Of a stretch of DNA of 47,465 bases, positions 17,594 to 26,894 are shown one piece after another. The notes under the pieces were generated by a model that saw only the letters and a list, made by a program, of their open reading frames with translations, ran no database searches and was not told where the DNA came from. How positions within the stretch are numbered: the stretch's first letter is position 1; the number at the start of each line of letters is the position of its first letter. Both the position numbers and the translations under genes were made by a program. The DNA comes from Rubellimicrobium arenae (lineage in GTDB: Bacteria > Pseudomonadota > Alphaproteobacteria > Rhodobacterales > Rhodobacteraceae), in NCBI RefSeq assembly GCF_017916275.1, contig NZ_JAFMST010000008.1, positions 258,985 to 306,449 of the forward strand, read 5' to 3'.

Positions 17594-17611
17594 GGGGACC
17601 GCCCGGTCCCC
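17594..17611. terminator. Bidirectional hairpin between convergent genes
   Basis: GGGGACC (17594-17600) and GGTCCCC (17605-17611) form a 7-bp stem with a GCCC loop. It begins at the stop codon of the winged-helix gene and lies 11 bp before the stop of the convergent deaminase gene. No T-tract follows on either strand, so efficiency is uncertain. Confidence 0.5.
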
Positions 17612-17622
17612 TGCCGCGCGCG

Positions 17623-18984
17623 TCAGCCCAGCGTCCGGGCCAGCACCGCTTCGGCCTCGGCGACGAGGCGGGCCTCGTCGAGGCCCGGGAACTCCCCCTT
17701 GGCCCAGGCGATGCGCCCGTTGATGAGCGTGAGGTCCACGGCCATGCCGACGCCGACCTTGGGGATGAGGCTGACCGGGTCATGCCGGGTGCCCACATAG
17801 TCCAGCCGCCGCGTGTCGATCGCGAACAGGTCGGCGGCCATCCCGGGCGCGAGCCGCCCGATGTCGCTGCGGCCCAGCACCGAGGCTCCTCCCTCGGTGG
17901 CATAGCCCAGGAAGGCCCCCGGACGCGGCACCGGGTTCCGGCGCGTCCCTGCGGCAAGGCATTGAAGCATGTAGGCCGAGTGGACGCAGTGCATCAGGTT
18001 CGAGTTGTCGTTCGACGCCGCCCCGTCCGCGCCGAGGCTGATCCGTACCCCCGCCGCGTCCAGCGCCGGGATGTCGGTGACCTCGGCGCCCACGAGGTAG
18101 ACGGGCTCGGGGCAGTGGGACATGCCGGTGCCCGATGCGGCCATCCGGGCGATCTCCTCCGGGCGCAGCTCCCAGCAATGGGCGTACCAGGTGTCCGGCC
18201 CCGCGAAGCCCAGCGATTCGCAGTACTCCACGGTCCTCATGCCGTGGCGCGCCTCGATCACCGGGCTCTCGCCTTCGCCCACATGGGTGTGCAGGAGCAC
18301 GCCCCTGTCGCGGGCCAGGCGCACCGATTCGACAAAGGTGTCGCGGTAGCAGTTCACGGGCTGGCAGGGCGCCACGACGACGCGGACCATGCCGAAGGGA
18401 TCGGGCTCGTGATAGGCATCGATGAGCCGCCCGCAATCGGCGAGGAACTCGTCCGTGGTCTCCAGCATGGCGTCGGGGATGGTGCTTCCCTCGGACTTGG
18501 GCAGGGTGTTGGTCCCCCGCCCGGCGTGGAAGCGCAGTCCGAACATCTGCGCGGCTTCGACTTGGCGGTCCACGATGCGCGTCCCGGCCGCGCGCGGGAA
18601 GTTGTACTGGTGGTCGAAGGCCGTCGTGCAACCATGCTTGATGAGCTCGGCCATGGCCGTAACGGAGGCATGGTAGAAGCAGTCCTCGGTCAGCCGGGCG
18701 AAGATCGGATAGATCGTGTCCAGCCATTGGAGCACCGACATCCGGGTCCAGTCGAGCTCCACCCGGTTCCGCACGAAGCACTGGAAGAAGTGGTGGTGCG
18801 TGTTGACGAGCCCCGGGTAGAGGAACCAGCCCGAGGCGTCGATGACCTCCACCCCCGGCCCGGCGTCGAGGCCCGGCCCGATGGCGCGGATCGCGGGGCC
18901 GTCCGTCAGGAGGTCCACATCCCGCAGGACGGGATCGCAGGCACCGGTGACGACGGCGGCGCAGTTTCGGAACAGGTAGCTCAT
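17623..18984 (-). CDS. 8-oxoguanine deaminase-like amidohydrolase
   Basis: The 453-residue protein of the metal-dependent amidohydrolase superfamily starts at ATG 18984 (MSYLFRNCAAVVTG). Metal ligands are visible in GLVNTHHHFFQCF (His63-65), HTHVGEGESPV, YAHCWEL and SLGADGAASNDNSNLMH. The last motif and the LDWTRMSVLQWL region resemble 8-oxoguanine deaminases and the atrazine-degradation deaminase branch (AtzB/TrzN type). Hydrolytic deamination of 8-oxoguanine or a related purine is the best guess. It lies 431 bp downstream of the adenine deaminase gene on the same strand and so may have its own promoter. Guanine deaminase or a triazine-type hydrolase are alternatives. Confidence 0.82.
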   Translation of the reverse strand: MSYLFRNCAAVVTGACDPVLRDVDLLTDGPAIRAIGPGLDAGPGVEVIDASGWFLYPGLVNTHHHFFQCFVRNRVELDWTRMSVLQWLDTIYPIFARLTEDCFYHASVTAMAELIKHGCTTAFDHQYNFPRAAGTRIVDRQVEAAQMFGLRFHAGRGTNTLPKSEGSTIPDAMLETTDEFLADCGRLIDAYHEPDPFGMVRVVVAPCQPVNCYRDTFVESVRLARDRGVLLHTHVGEGESPVIEARHGMRTVEYCESLGFAGPDTWYAHCWELRPEEIARMAASGTGMSHCPEPVYLVGAEVTDIPALDAAGVRISLGADGAASNDNSNLMHCVHSAYMLQCLAAGTRRNPVPRPGAFLGYATEGGASVLGRSDIGRLAPGMAADLFAIDTRRLDYVGTRHDPVSLIPKVGVGMAVDLTLINGRIAWAKGEFPGLDEARLVAEAEAVLARTLG

Positions 18985-19415
18985 GCAGGGGCCTCGGTCA
19001 TGCCCGGGAAGGGCGCAAGGTCGTGAATCGGGGGACCGGCGGAGGTGACGGCCTGCGGCGGAAGGAGCGGCCGGCACAGCCCTGCGACCGATCCACCGAC
19101 GCGATGCGGGCCGGGTGGCGGCTGCGACCTCCGGGGGTATGGTATCGTGCGGCGCTCATGGGGCGGGATGTGTGGCGGGTCCGTTGGTTCGGCTGGCCCG
19201 ACTAAAGCCGCAGGTTCGCTCGTCCGCCAGCGCCAGCGCCGTTTCCGCCGCTCGGTCCGGGCCGCTGCTGGCAAAGCGGGCGGCGTTGTCCAGTTTTGAA
19301 GCGGAGCGGCAGCGCCGAGGTCCCGAGAGGCATCCGGCGATTCGCCGCCCAGCTCCGCCCTTCGCGCCCAGGTTCGACGGAAGGCCTGCCGCAAGGGGGC
19401 TGCTGGTCGCGCCGC
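18985..19415. other. 431-bp spacer between two deaminase genes
   Basis: No complete gene is convincing. On the minus strand one frame contains a protein-like stretch (KLDNAARFASSGPDRAAETA, about 19240-19300) that could be a remnant of a lost gene, but I cannot name a family. I see no obvious terminator, promoter or riboswitch fold. Confidence 0.4.
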
Positions 19416-21269
19416 CTACCAGACGATGGGGTGGGTCGCGCCGGTCGTCACGTTCACGAACCCCTCCGGCAGCGCCTTGGTCGGGGCGACCAGGACCCAT
19501 CGCCAGGGCGCGCAGGTCAGCGTGGCGAACTTCAGGAACTCCGGAAAGCCAGGCTCCCAGAGATGGAGGGCGGACTCGGCGTACATCCAGTCCACCTGGG
19601 AGCCCGCCCGGTACAGCGCCTGCATCTCGGCATCCAGGTCCTCGGCCGGCCGGGCCGTCATCAGCCCGCCGACCTCCAGCCGGACCTCAGCTGCGACCTT
19701 TCCCCGGTGGACGAGGACCCAGCCCCCGCCGATCTCCTGCAGGCGGTTGACGGCCCGCGCCATGGCCGCGTCGTCCGAGCCCACGCACCAGACGTTGTGG
19801 CTGTCATGGGCAACCGAGCAGGCCAGTGCGGTCTCGGGATCGCGCGGGCCGCAGCCGGTCCAGAACATCCGCGCCACCGCCCCGTCGCCCCGGTAGCGGT
19901 CCACCAGCGCCCATTTGGTGATCTGGCGCCCCGGGTCGCGCTGCACCTCGCCGCCCGCCACGGGCAGTTCGACGGTCAGGAAGTCGTCCTCCCAGTGGAA
20001 GGGGCGCAGCACGGCGGCCTGCATGGTCGTCCGGCCCGGAGCCGCCGCGATCGCGAAATCCCCGGCCACCAGGGTCCGGCCCACGTTCATGGTGTCCGTG
20101 GCCCAGTCCGGCCAGTCGATCCGGATCGCCGGCCCGACATAGCGGGTCCGCTCGCCCACCCGCTGCCCGTCGGCCCAGACCTCTGCGATTCCGACGCCCG
20201 GCACATCATCCAGAAGCACCAGGTCGGCATAGCGCCCCGGGGACACCGATCCGACCAGATGCTCGAGCCGCATGTGCCGCGCCGGGTTGATCGTGGCGCA
20301 GCGCAGCGCGATCTCGGGCGGCAGGCCCTGCGCGATGGCGGCGCGGACATTGTGGTCCGATGCGCCCTTGTCCAGCGTCTCGGTGGCGCTGCGGTCGTCG
20401 GTGGTGAAGGCCACGTTCGACCAGTCGGGCAGGCCGCGCGCGATCAGCGCGGGCAGGATGCGATCATAGGAAAAGGGGCGCAGCTCGACGAAGATGCCGC
20501 GCATCAGCCGGTCCCAGGCTTCGTCCGCGGCCCAGACCTCGTGGTCCGAGGACAGCCCGGCCGCCGCGAAGGCCGAAATGTCGTGCGGGTCGGTAAGGCC
20601 GGAGCCATGCCCTTCCACCACGCCGCGCCCGGCCATGGTCGCCCCGATCACCTCCCACATCCGGGCATAGCCGGGGTTCTCGGGGTTCCAGACGGCCGGC
20701 CAGTCCATCACCTCGTCAAGGCCGGTCACCGTGGGATCGGCCAGGAAGCGCCTCAGGTCCGAAGCATCGTAATGGCCGCCCGTCTCTTCCCAGGCGGAGG
20801 GCGGGACCGCCGAGCCGGGCTGGACGAAGATCTTGAGCGGGCTCCCGGCCAGGCGCGCCTTCTGCCAGAACTCCAGGTTCCTCGCGCCGTTGACGTTGCC
20901 GAACTCGTGGCTCGCCTCGCAGGTCCAGGTATTGCCGCGGGGGAGGACGAGGGCGGCCTCGTGCTCGGGCGTGAGGTGAGTGGACTCGATGTGCTTGTGG
21001 ACCTCGCCGAACCCCGGCACGGCCGAAAGGCCATGGCGCCGGACACGTTCCCCCGCTTCGCCGCGCCAGCTTCCGATGGGGCCGACATAGGCGATGCGGC
21101 GCCCGGCGATCACCACCTCCTGGTCGGCCAGCCAATGGCCGGCATAGGCCGCGAACAGCCGGCCGACCTCGATCACCCGATCCGCCGGCCGCCGGCCCAG
21201 GGCCACCAGCGCGAGCGTCTGGCGGATGCGGACCTCCTCGGCGGCGTCGGGGCGCAGGTCGGGGGTCAT
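19416..21269 (-). CDS. ade: Adenine deaminase
   Basis: The 617-residue amidohydrolase converts adenine to hypoxanthine. The ATG at 21269 overlaps the upstream permease stop as ATGA. Family motifs appear in order: VPGFGEVHKHIESTHLTPE (metal HxH, with Lys between), AGLSSDHEVWAADEAWDRLMRGI, FTTDDRSATE, ASDHNVRAAIAQGLPPEIALRCATINPARHM and GRYADLVLLDD. The C-terminal block is SVAHDSHNVWCVGSDD with MARAVNRLQEIGGGWVLVHRG. The length is slightly above the usual 570-600. It is the last gene of the overlapping nucleoside operon. Base released by the nucleoside hydrolase would be its substrate. Confidence 0.92.
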   Translation of the reverse strand: MTPDLRPDAAEEVRIRQTLALVALGRRPADRVIEVGRLFAAYAGHWLADQEVVIAGRRIAYVGPIGSWRGEAGERVRRHGLSAVPGFGEVHKHIESTHLTPEHEAALVLPRGNTWTCEASHEFGNVNGARNLEFWQKARLAGSPLKIFVQPGSAVPPSAWEETGGHYDASDLRRFLADPTVTGLDEVMDWPAVWNPENPGYARMWEVIGATMAGRGVVEGHGSGLTDPHDISAFAAAGLSSDHEVWAADEAWDRLMRGIFVELRPFSYDRILPALIARGLPDWSNVAFTTDDRSATETLDKGASDHNVRAAIAQGLPPEIALRCATINPARHMRLEHLVGSVSPGRYADLVLLDDVPGVGIAEVWADGQRVGERTRYVGPAIRIDWPDWATDTMNVGRTLVAGDFAIAAAPGRTTMQAAVLRPFHWEDDFLTVELPVAGGEVQRDPGRQITKWALVDRYRGDGAVARMFWTGCGPRDPETALACSVAHDSHNVWCVGSDDAAMARAVNRLQEIGGGWVLVHRGKVAAEVRLEVGGLMTARPAEDLDAEMQALYRAGSQVDWMYAESALHLWEPGFPEFLKFATLTCAPWRWVLVAPTKALPEGFVNVTTGATHPIVW

Positions 21270-22186
21270 GCCGCGCTCTCCCGACGCCGGGTGCGGGCGG
21301 AGAACAGGATGAGGGCCAGCACGGTGACCACGAAGGGGATGGTCTGGATCAGCTCGCCGGGGATCCAGCCGAACAGGCCGGGCATGACGATGGACAGGGC
21401 CTCGAAGACCCCGAAGAGCAGCGCGGCCAGGAGGGCGCCCACCGGATGCCGCGCCCCGAGCAGCACCGCGCCCAGCGCGATGAAGCCCCGGCCCGCGGTC
21501 ATGTCGCGCGTGAAGCCCACATAGTTGAACATCGCCAGTTGCGCCCCGCCCAGCCCGGCCAGCGCGCCCGACGCCACGAGCGACCACATCCGCACCGCAT
21601 CGACCCGCACGCCCGCCGCCTGGGGCGCGGCCGGGGCCTCGCCCACCGCCCGCAGCCAGAGCCCGCGCGGCGTCCGGTAGAGGATGTACCACAGGCCGAA
21701 CACGGCAAAGGCCGCGACCCAGCTCAGCAGGGAGTGGCCGGACAGGAGGCCCAGGACGGGCACGCCGTCGACCCAGGGAATGTGAACCGCAGGGATCTTT
21801 CCGGACACGAGGTTGATCGAGGTCCCCTTGTCGCCCCCCGTCGCGAGCGAGAGCGCGAAGGGCGTCCCTCCGGCCGCGAGGATGTTCACCGCAAAGCCCA
21901 CGAGGATGATGTCGGCCCTGAGGCGCAGGTGGAACAGGCCCATCAGCGCGCCCAGCAGCGCCCCCATCCCCATGCCCGCCAGCACCGCGATCCACCACGG
22001 GGCATGGACGGACACGATCACCGCCGTCAGGGCGGCGATCAGCATCATGCCCTCGAGCGCCACGTTCAGCGCTCCGCTCAGGTCCGAGACGAGGCCCCCC
22101 AGCGTGGCGAGAAGAAGGGGCGTGGTGGCGCGGATCACCGCGACGAGGAACGTGGCCGAAAGGACGGCGGTCAGGAGTTCGGTCAT
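21266..22186 (-). CDS. Nucleoside-type ABC transporter permease, second subunit
   Basis: The 306-residue inner-membrane protein starts at ATG 22186, which overlaps the preceding permease stop (ATGA). It has about 8-9 hydrophobic segments. The family signature LGGLVSDLSGALNVALEGMMLIAA near the N-terminus and NYVGFTRDMTAGRGFIALGAVLLG near the C-terminus are typical of the smaller permease in BMP-dependent importers (YufQ/NupC-type, BPD_transp_2 family). With the other permease it forms the channel. Its stop overlaps the adenine deaminase start. Confidence 0.9.
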   Translation of the reverse strand: MTELLTAVLSATFLVAVIRATTPLLLATLGGLVSDLSGALNVALEGMMLIAALTAVIVSVHAPWWIAVLAGMGMGALLGALMGLFHLRLRADIILVGFAVNILAAGGTPFALSLATGGDKGTSINLVSGKIPAVHIPWVDGVPVLGLLSGHSLLSWVAAFAVFGLWYILYRTPRGLWLRAVGEAPAAPQAAGVRVDAVRMWSLVASGALAGLGGAQLAMFNYVGFTRDMTAGRGFIALGAVLLGARHPVGALLAALLFGVFEALSIVMPGLFGWIPGELIQTIPFVVTVLALILFSARTRRRESAA

Positions 22187-23271
22187 TCGGCGGGGGCCCC
22201 CACGGCCGGAGAGCGGCGTCGGCCGAGCCGCCCGAGCCATCGCCGGCCCGGCAGGCGGACGGAGGAGGCGACGAGAAGGATGATGAGCGCCTGCACCACG
22301 CCCAGCATCTCGGTCGGCACGTCCGAGCGCAGGCCCATGAGCTGCGCGCCCTGTCGCAGGTAGCCGTAGGCGAGCGCCACGACGGGCACGGCCAGCGGGC
22401 GGGACCGGGCCACGATGGCGATCAGGATTCCCTCGAAGGCGAGGTTCCCCTCGAAGTCGATGGCGATGCGCCCGAAGGCCCGGCCCTGGACGAAGACCGC
22501 CCCGAGAAGGCCCCCGATCGCGCCCGAGGCCGTCATGGCCGACACCATGATCCGGCGCGCCGGGATGCCGGCATAGTCCGCGAAGCCGGGGTTGTGTCCG
22601 ACCAGCCGAAGCCTGAGCCCCCAGGCCGTCCGATAGAGCGCGAACCAGGCCAGCCCCGTCGCGACCAGCGCCACGGCGATCCCCAGGTCGAAGCGGGTGC
22701 CGGGCACGATGGCCGGGAACACCGCCTGCGGAGGGAAGTCGGGGCTGTTGAGCTGCCCCGTCCCGGGCGGGGCCAGATGCGCCCGCACGATCCAGTTCAC
22801 CACCCGTATGGCGATGTAGTTCAGCATCAGGGAGGACACGATCTCCGAAGCGCCGAACCGGGCCTTGGCCCAGCCGGGCACGAAGCCGTAGGCCGCCCCG
22901 GCGGCCATCGCGGCCAGCATCCCGAGCGGGATCGCCAGCGGCGTCACGCCCAGCGGCGACAGCGCCACCAGCGAGGCCAGGAGCCCTCCGACATAGGCCT
23001 GCCCCTGGACGCCCAGGGCGAACTGCCGCGCCTGGAACACGAGGCTGAAGGCGAGGCCGGTCAGGGTCAGCTTGGCCACGTCGTCGATCCAGAGGCCCCG
23101 CGTCCGGTTGGAGGACATCGGCGCCATCAGGAAGGTCGAGAACGCCTTCGCGGGTTCGTCGGAGGTCGCGAGCACGATCAGGAAGGCCACGACCAGGGCG
23201 ACGGCAAGGGCGGCCAGCGCGCGCCCGGTCTCGCGCAAGAGGGTGGCGGTGCGGGAGGATGCGGCGGTCAT
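22183..23271 (-). CDS. Nucleoside-type ABC transporter permease, first subunit
   Basis: A 362-residue membrane protein ([21 protein letters not shown]) with about nine hydrophobic segments. Signature regions are [56 protein letters not shown] and [22 protein letters not shown], matching the larger permease of BMP-type nucleoside importers (YufP-like). The ATG overlaps the ATPase stop and the stop overlaps the next permease start, both as ATGA. The C-terminus ([16 protein letters not shown]) is unusually Arg-rich. Confidence 0.9.
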   Translation of the reverse strand: MTAASSRTATLLRETGRALAALAVALVVAFLIVLATSDEPAKAFSTFLMAPMSSNRTRGLWIDDVAKLTLTGLAFSLVFQARQFALGVQGQAYVGGLLASLVALSPLGVTPLAIPLGMLAAMAAGAAYGFVPGWAKARFGASEIVSSLMLNYIAIRVVNWIVRAHLAPPGTGQLNSPDFPPQAVFPAIVPGTRFDLGIAVALVATGLAWFALYRTAWGLRLRLVGHNPGFADYAGIPARRIMVSAMTASGAIGGLLGAVFVQGRAFGRIAIDFEGNLAFEGILIAIVARSRPLAVPVVALAYGYLRQGAQLMGLRSDVPTEMLGVVQALIILLVASSVRLPGRRWLGRLGRRRSPAVGAPAE

Positions 23272-24812
23272 GCGAGGGCGGCCTGCATCTCGGGCGCGGC
23301 CTGCCGCTCGATGCCGAGCATGTAGGCTCCGAGCCGTTCCGCCGTCAGGTTGGGCGTGTTGCGGAAGGCCGCCACGATGCGGCCCCGGTAGAACACCAGA
23401 AGGCGATCCGACAGCGCCAGGAGCTCCGACAGGTCGGCCGAGGCCAGGATCACGGCCGCCCCGCCGTCGCGCGCGGCCGTCAGGGCGTTCCAGATGAACT
23501 GCGTGGCGCCCAGATCCACGCCGCGCGTGGGCTGGTTCACGAGAAGGAGGCGCGGCTGCTCGGCCAGCTCGCGGGCGACGACGACCTTTTGCATGTTCCC
23601 GCCGGACAGGGTGCCCACCGGCGCATCCGGCCCGCCCACCCGGATCGACAGCCGGTCGATCAGGCGGCGCGCCTCGCCCCGGATGGCCCTGCGGTCCAGA
23701 AGTCCGCGCCGCACGAATCGGCGGTCGCCCAGGCGGGTGGCGACCAGGTTCTCGGCCACGGTGGCGCCGGTCGCCAGGCCGGTCGCGATGCGGTCTTCGG
23801 GGATGTTCGCGACCCCGAGCGCCCGCCGGGCCGGCACGTCGAGCGTTCCGATCTCCTGACCACCCAAGCGCACGGAGCCCGCCGCGACCGGGCGAAGGCC
23901 GGCCACGGCCTCGATCAGCTCGGCCTGCCCGTTCCCCTCCACGCCCACCAGGCCCAGGATCTCGCGGGAGCGGACCTCCAGGCTCAGGTCCTCGGCGATG
24001 GTGGCCCCGCTTTCGGCCATGAGCCGCAGGCCCGACACCGACAGGGCCACAGGCCCCTCGTTCCTGGCACGCTCGACCCGCAGCGTCACCTCGCGCCCGA
24101 CCATCATCGCGGCCAGGCCCGCCTCGTCCGTGTCGCCCCGCGCCACCTCGCCCACGCTGCGCCCGGCCCGCATGACGGTGATCCGGTCCGAGATCGCCAG
24201 AACCTCCGGCAGCTTGTGGGCGATGAAGATGACCGTGCGGCCCTGCGCCACCAGCGCGCGGATCGCGGTGAACAGCTCCTCCACCTCCTGCGGGGCAAGG
24301 ACGGCGGTCGGCTCGTCGAGGATCAGGATGCGGGCGTCGCGGTAGAGCGCCTTCAGGATCTCCACCCGCTGCTGCTGCCCCACGGGGAGCCGCCGCACCG
24401 GCAGGAGCGGGTCCACCCGCAGCCGAAACCGCTCGGACAGGTCCCGCACCCGGGCGATGGCCGCCTCGCGGTCGAAGCGGAGCCCCGAGGCGGGCTCGGC
24501 CCCAAGGACCACGTTCTCGTAGACGGTGAAGGACGGCACGAGGCTGAAGTGCTGGAAGACCATGCCCACGCCGTGGTCGAGCGCGTCCCTCGGGCCGGTA
24601 AAGGCGACCTCCCGGCCGGCGATCCGCAGGGTGCCGGCATCGGGCCGTTCCAGCCCGAAGAGGATCTTCATCAGCGTGGACTTGCCCGCGCCGTTCTCGC
24701 CCACGACGGCATGGACCTCGCCGGGCCGGACGGTCAGGTCCACGCCGTCATTGGCCACCGTGCCACCGGGATAGACGCGGGTGATGCCCCGCGCCTCGAT
24801 CATCGGAACCAT
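23268..24812 (-). CDS. Double-domain ABC ATPase of the nucleoside importer
   Basis: The protein has about 514 residues, with ATG 24812 preferred because a G-rich site precedes it. A GTG at 24818 and an ATG at 24803 are alternatives. Domain 1 has Walker [10 protein letters not shown], signature [15 protein letters not shown] and Walker [16 protein letters not shown]. Domain 2 has a degenerate Walker A ([10 protein letters not shown]), signature [16 protein letters not shown] and [15 protein letters not shown], where the Walker B Glu is Gln. That asymmetric pattern is normal for sugar/nucleoside importers of the RbsA/YufO type. It is 52 bp downstream of the binding-protein gene and couples to both permeases. 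Confidence 0.92.
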   Translation of the reverse strand: MVPMIEARGITRVYPGGTVANDGVDLTVRPGEVHAVVGENGAGKSTLMKILFGLERPDAGTLRIAGREVAFTGPRDALDHGVGMVFQHFSLVPSFTVYENVVLGAEPASGLRFDREAAIARVRDLSERFRLRVDPLLPVRRLPVGQQQRVEILKALYRDARILILDEPTAVLAPQEVEELFTAIRALVAQGRTVIFIAHKLPEVLAISDRITVMRAGRSVGEVARGDTDEAGLAAMMVGREVTLRVERARNEGPVALSVSGLRLMAESGATIAEDLSLEVRSREILGLVGVEGNGQAELIEAVAGLRPVAAGSVRLGGQEIGTLDVPARRALGVANIPEDRIATGLATGATVAENLVATRLGDRRFVRRGLLDRRAIRGEARRLIDRLSIRVGGPDAPVGTLSGGNMQKVVVARELAEQPRLLLVNQPTRGVDLGATQFIWNALTAARDGGAAVILASADLSELLALSDRLLVFYRGRIVAAFRNTPNLTAERLGAYMLGIERQAAPEMQAALA

Positions 24813-24864
24813 GCCCACCCCCCGGGAACGGCCGCCCGGCGCAGGGCCGGACGGGCCGGCTGCC

Positions 24865-25911
24865 TCAGTTCATCGCCGTATCCACGGTGATCTCGCCCGA
24901 GATGATCTGCTGCTCGATGGCGTCGACCTGGGTCCGCACCTCCTCGGGGACGAGCTTCGCATACTGATCGTTCCTGGAGATGCCGACCGCGCCGTCCGCA
25001 AGGCCGAGCAACAGGGTCTGGCCGTAGGGCGCCGTGCCGTCGAGGGTCTGCTGGAGCACGGTGTAGAGCGAGTCGCCCACCTTCTTCTCGACGCTGGTGA
25101 AGATCACGTCGGCCTGCGCCGGATCGGTCGGCGCGAAGATCGCGGCCTGGTCGCTGTCCACGCCGATGGCGAGCTTGCCCTCGTCCCGTGCGGCCTGCAG
25201 CGCGCCGATCCCGGTCGCCCCGGCGATGGGAAAGACCACGTCCACCCCCTGCGCGAACTGCGCGAGCGCCAGTTCCTTGCCCTTGGCGGGGTCGGTGAAG
25301 CTGCCGGCAACCGCCTGCACCACCTCGACATCCGGCTTGGCGGCCTTGGCGCCCTGCTCGAATCCCACGGCGAACTCCAGCACGGTGGAGCCCTCGACCC
25401 CGAGGATGGTGCCGAGCTTGCCCGTTTCGGAGATCATCGCGGCGGCGTAGCCGGCCAGGTAGGCGGCGGTCGAGGTGCGGTAGGTGATGGCAAGGATGTT
25501 GGGGAAGGCCCCGCCCGAAAAGTCGGGCGTATCGTCGAAAAGGATGAACCGGGTGTCCGGGTATTCGGGCGCCAGCGCCTGCATGAAGCCGTTCATCTCC
25601 CAGGTGCCGGCGATCACCACGTCGAAGCCCTGATCGGTGGCGTCGGCCAGCGCGGGCTCCCACCGCGACCGGTCGAGCCCTGCCTCGATGACCGTGACGT
25701 CCACCGGCAGGTCGGCCTCGGCCCGCTCCAGGCCGGCGGCGGCGCTGTCGAAGAAGCTCTTGTCCCCCAGGTTGCCATGCACCACGAGGGCGACGGTCAG
25801 CGGATCGTCCTCGGTGTAGTCCTGCGCGACGGCGCCGAGCGGGAGGACGGCGGCAAGGCCCGCACCCAGCACGAGTTGCGCGGCAAAGCGTCGGGAGGGT
25901 CGGAACGTCAT
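24865..25911 (-). CDS. BMP-family nucleoside-binding protein
   Basis: The 348-residue periplasmic protein starts at ATG 25911, overlapping the nucleoside hydrolase stop (ATGA). It has a Sec signal peptide ([22 protein letters not shown]) with no lipobox Cys. The mature protein opens with [26 protein letters not shown]. It continues with [64 protein letters not shown] and IGVDSDQAA. All are hallmarks of the BMP/PnrA family, which binds purine nucleosides in characterised members. It feeds the ABC ATPase and permeases encoded downstream. Confidence 0.92.
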   Translation of the reverse strand: MTFRPSRRFAAQLVLGAGLAAVLPLGAVAQDYTEDDPLTVALVVHGNLGDKSFFDSAAAGLERAEADLPVDVTVIEAGLDRSRWEPALADATDQGFDVVIAGTWEMNGFMQALAPEYPDTRFILFDDTPDFSGGAFPNILAITYRTSTAAYLAGYAAAMISETGKLGTILGVEGSTVLEFAVGFEQGAKAAKPDVEVVQAVAGSFTDPAKGKELALAQFAQGVDVVFPIAGATGIGALQAARDEGKLAIGVDSDQAAIFAPTDPAQADVIFTSVEKKVGDSLYTVLQQTLDGTAPYGQTLLLGLADGAVGISRNDQYAKLVPEEVRTQVDAIEQQIISGEITVDTAMN

Positions 25912-26894
25912 CGTGCGGTCTCCTTCTCGGGTGTCCTTGCGGTGGAGCCGGGCCGCCAGGTGACGGACTCGGCGAAAAGGGCCTTGAGGCGGTCGAGGTC
26001 GCCGCTCTCGACAAGGGTCACGGGCGGCGTGCCCAGGCGGCTGGACGGGTCCACCACCGTCATCCCCCGCGTGATCCCGGGGGCGAGCGCGACGTCCACG
26101 CTCGCCGTGAGGGCGCCGGTGACGATCGAGGGCTCGATCACCACGGCGGCGGCGAAGGGATCCACGAACTGGAAGACGTCGCCGCGCCCGTAGCCGATCG
26201 CAAAGCGCCGCGCATGCGACGCGAGCGCATGGGCGAAGGCGCCATACGGGTCGTCCGTCCGGCCCTGGAAGGCGTCGTCCATCTCCGGCCCCGTCATGGC
26301 GTGGCTGCGGCAGGGCTCCCAGGGGACCACGACGGTCGGGATGTCGGCCCCGAAGACGATCGCCGCCGCCTCGGGGTCGGCGTAGATGTTGAACTCGGCC
26401 GCGGGCGTGGTGTTGCCGCGCCCGTAGACCGTGCCCCCCATGAGGGTGAGCTGGCCGATCCCGGCCTCGATCCCCGGCGCGAGGCGGAGAGCGAGCGCGA
26501 GGTTGGTCAGGGGTCCGATCATGAGCAGGTCGACCTTCGCCTCCTCCGCGCGGGCCCGCTCCAGGCGGCGGCACAGGAAGGTCACGGCGTCGTGGCTTGC
26601 GGGCTCGGGGATGCGGGCGGGCCGGGGCGCGCCGCCCAAGCCGTCCTCCCCGTGGACATGGGCGGCGTCGATCACCGCGCCGGTCAGGGGCCGCGCCTGC
26701 CCGGCATGGACCGGAACATGGGCGGCGCCCGCCAGGGCGAGAACGCTCAGGATGTTGCGGGTCGCCGCCTCGAGGCCCACGTTGCCGAACACCGTCGTGA
26801 TCGCCTCGGGGACGACGCCATGGGCGATCAGCATCATCAGGGCCTGGGCGTCGTCCACCCCGCCGTCGGTGTCGAGGATCAGGGGGTTCCGCAT
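25908..26894 (-). CDS. Nucleoside hydrolase (inosine-uridine preferring type)
   Basis: The 328-residue enzyme hydrolyses the N-glycosidic bond of ribonucleosides. The N-terminal calcium-binding cluster reads LILDTDGGVDDAQALMML; the usual Pro or Ala at the fifth position is Gly. Later motifs are TTVFGNVGLEAATRN, VHGEDGLGG, IGPLTNLALALRLAP, LMGGTVYGRGNTTPAAEFNIYADPEAA and the C-terminal FVDPFAAAV. The ATG at 26894 shares its A with the stop of the upstream deaminase (TGATG). Base specificity cannot be read. The surrounding purine deaminases suggest purine nucleosides, and the cytidine deaminase suggests pyrimidines as well. No signal peptide, so it acts after import. Confidence 0.92.
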   Translation of the reverse strand: MRNPLILDTDGGVDDAQALMMLIAHGVVPEAITTVFGNVGLEAATRNILSVLALAGAAHVPVHAGQARPLTGAVIDAAHVHGEDGLGGAPRPARIPEPASHDAVTFLCRRLERARAEEAKVDLLMIGPLTNLALALRLAPGIEAGIGQLTLMGGTVYGRGNTTPAAEFNIYADPEAAAIVFGADIPTVVVPWEPCRSHAMTGPEMDDAFQGRTDDPYGAFAHALASHARRFAIGYGRGDVFQFVDPFAAAVVIEPSIVTGALTASVDVALAPGITRGMTVVDPSSRLGTPPVTLVESGDLDRLKALFAESVTWRPGSTARTPEKETAR

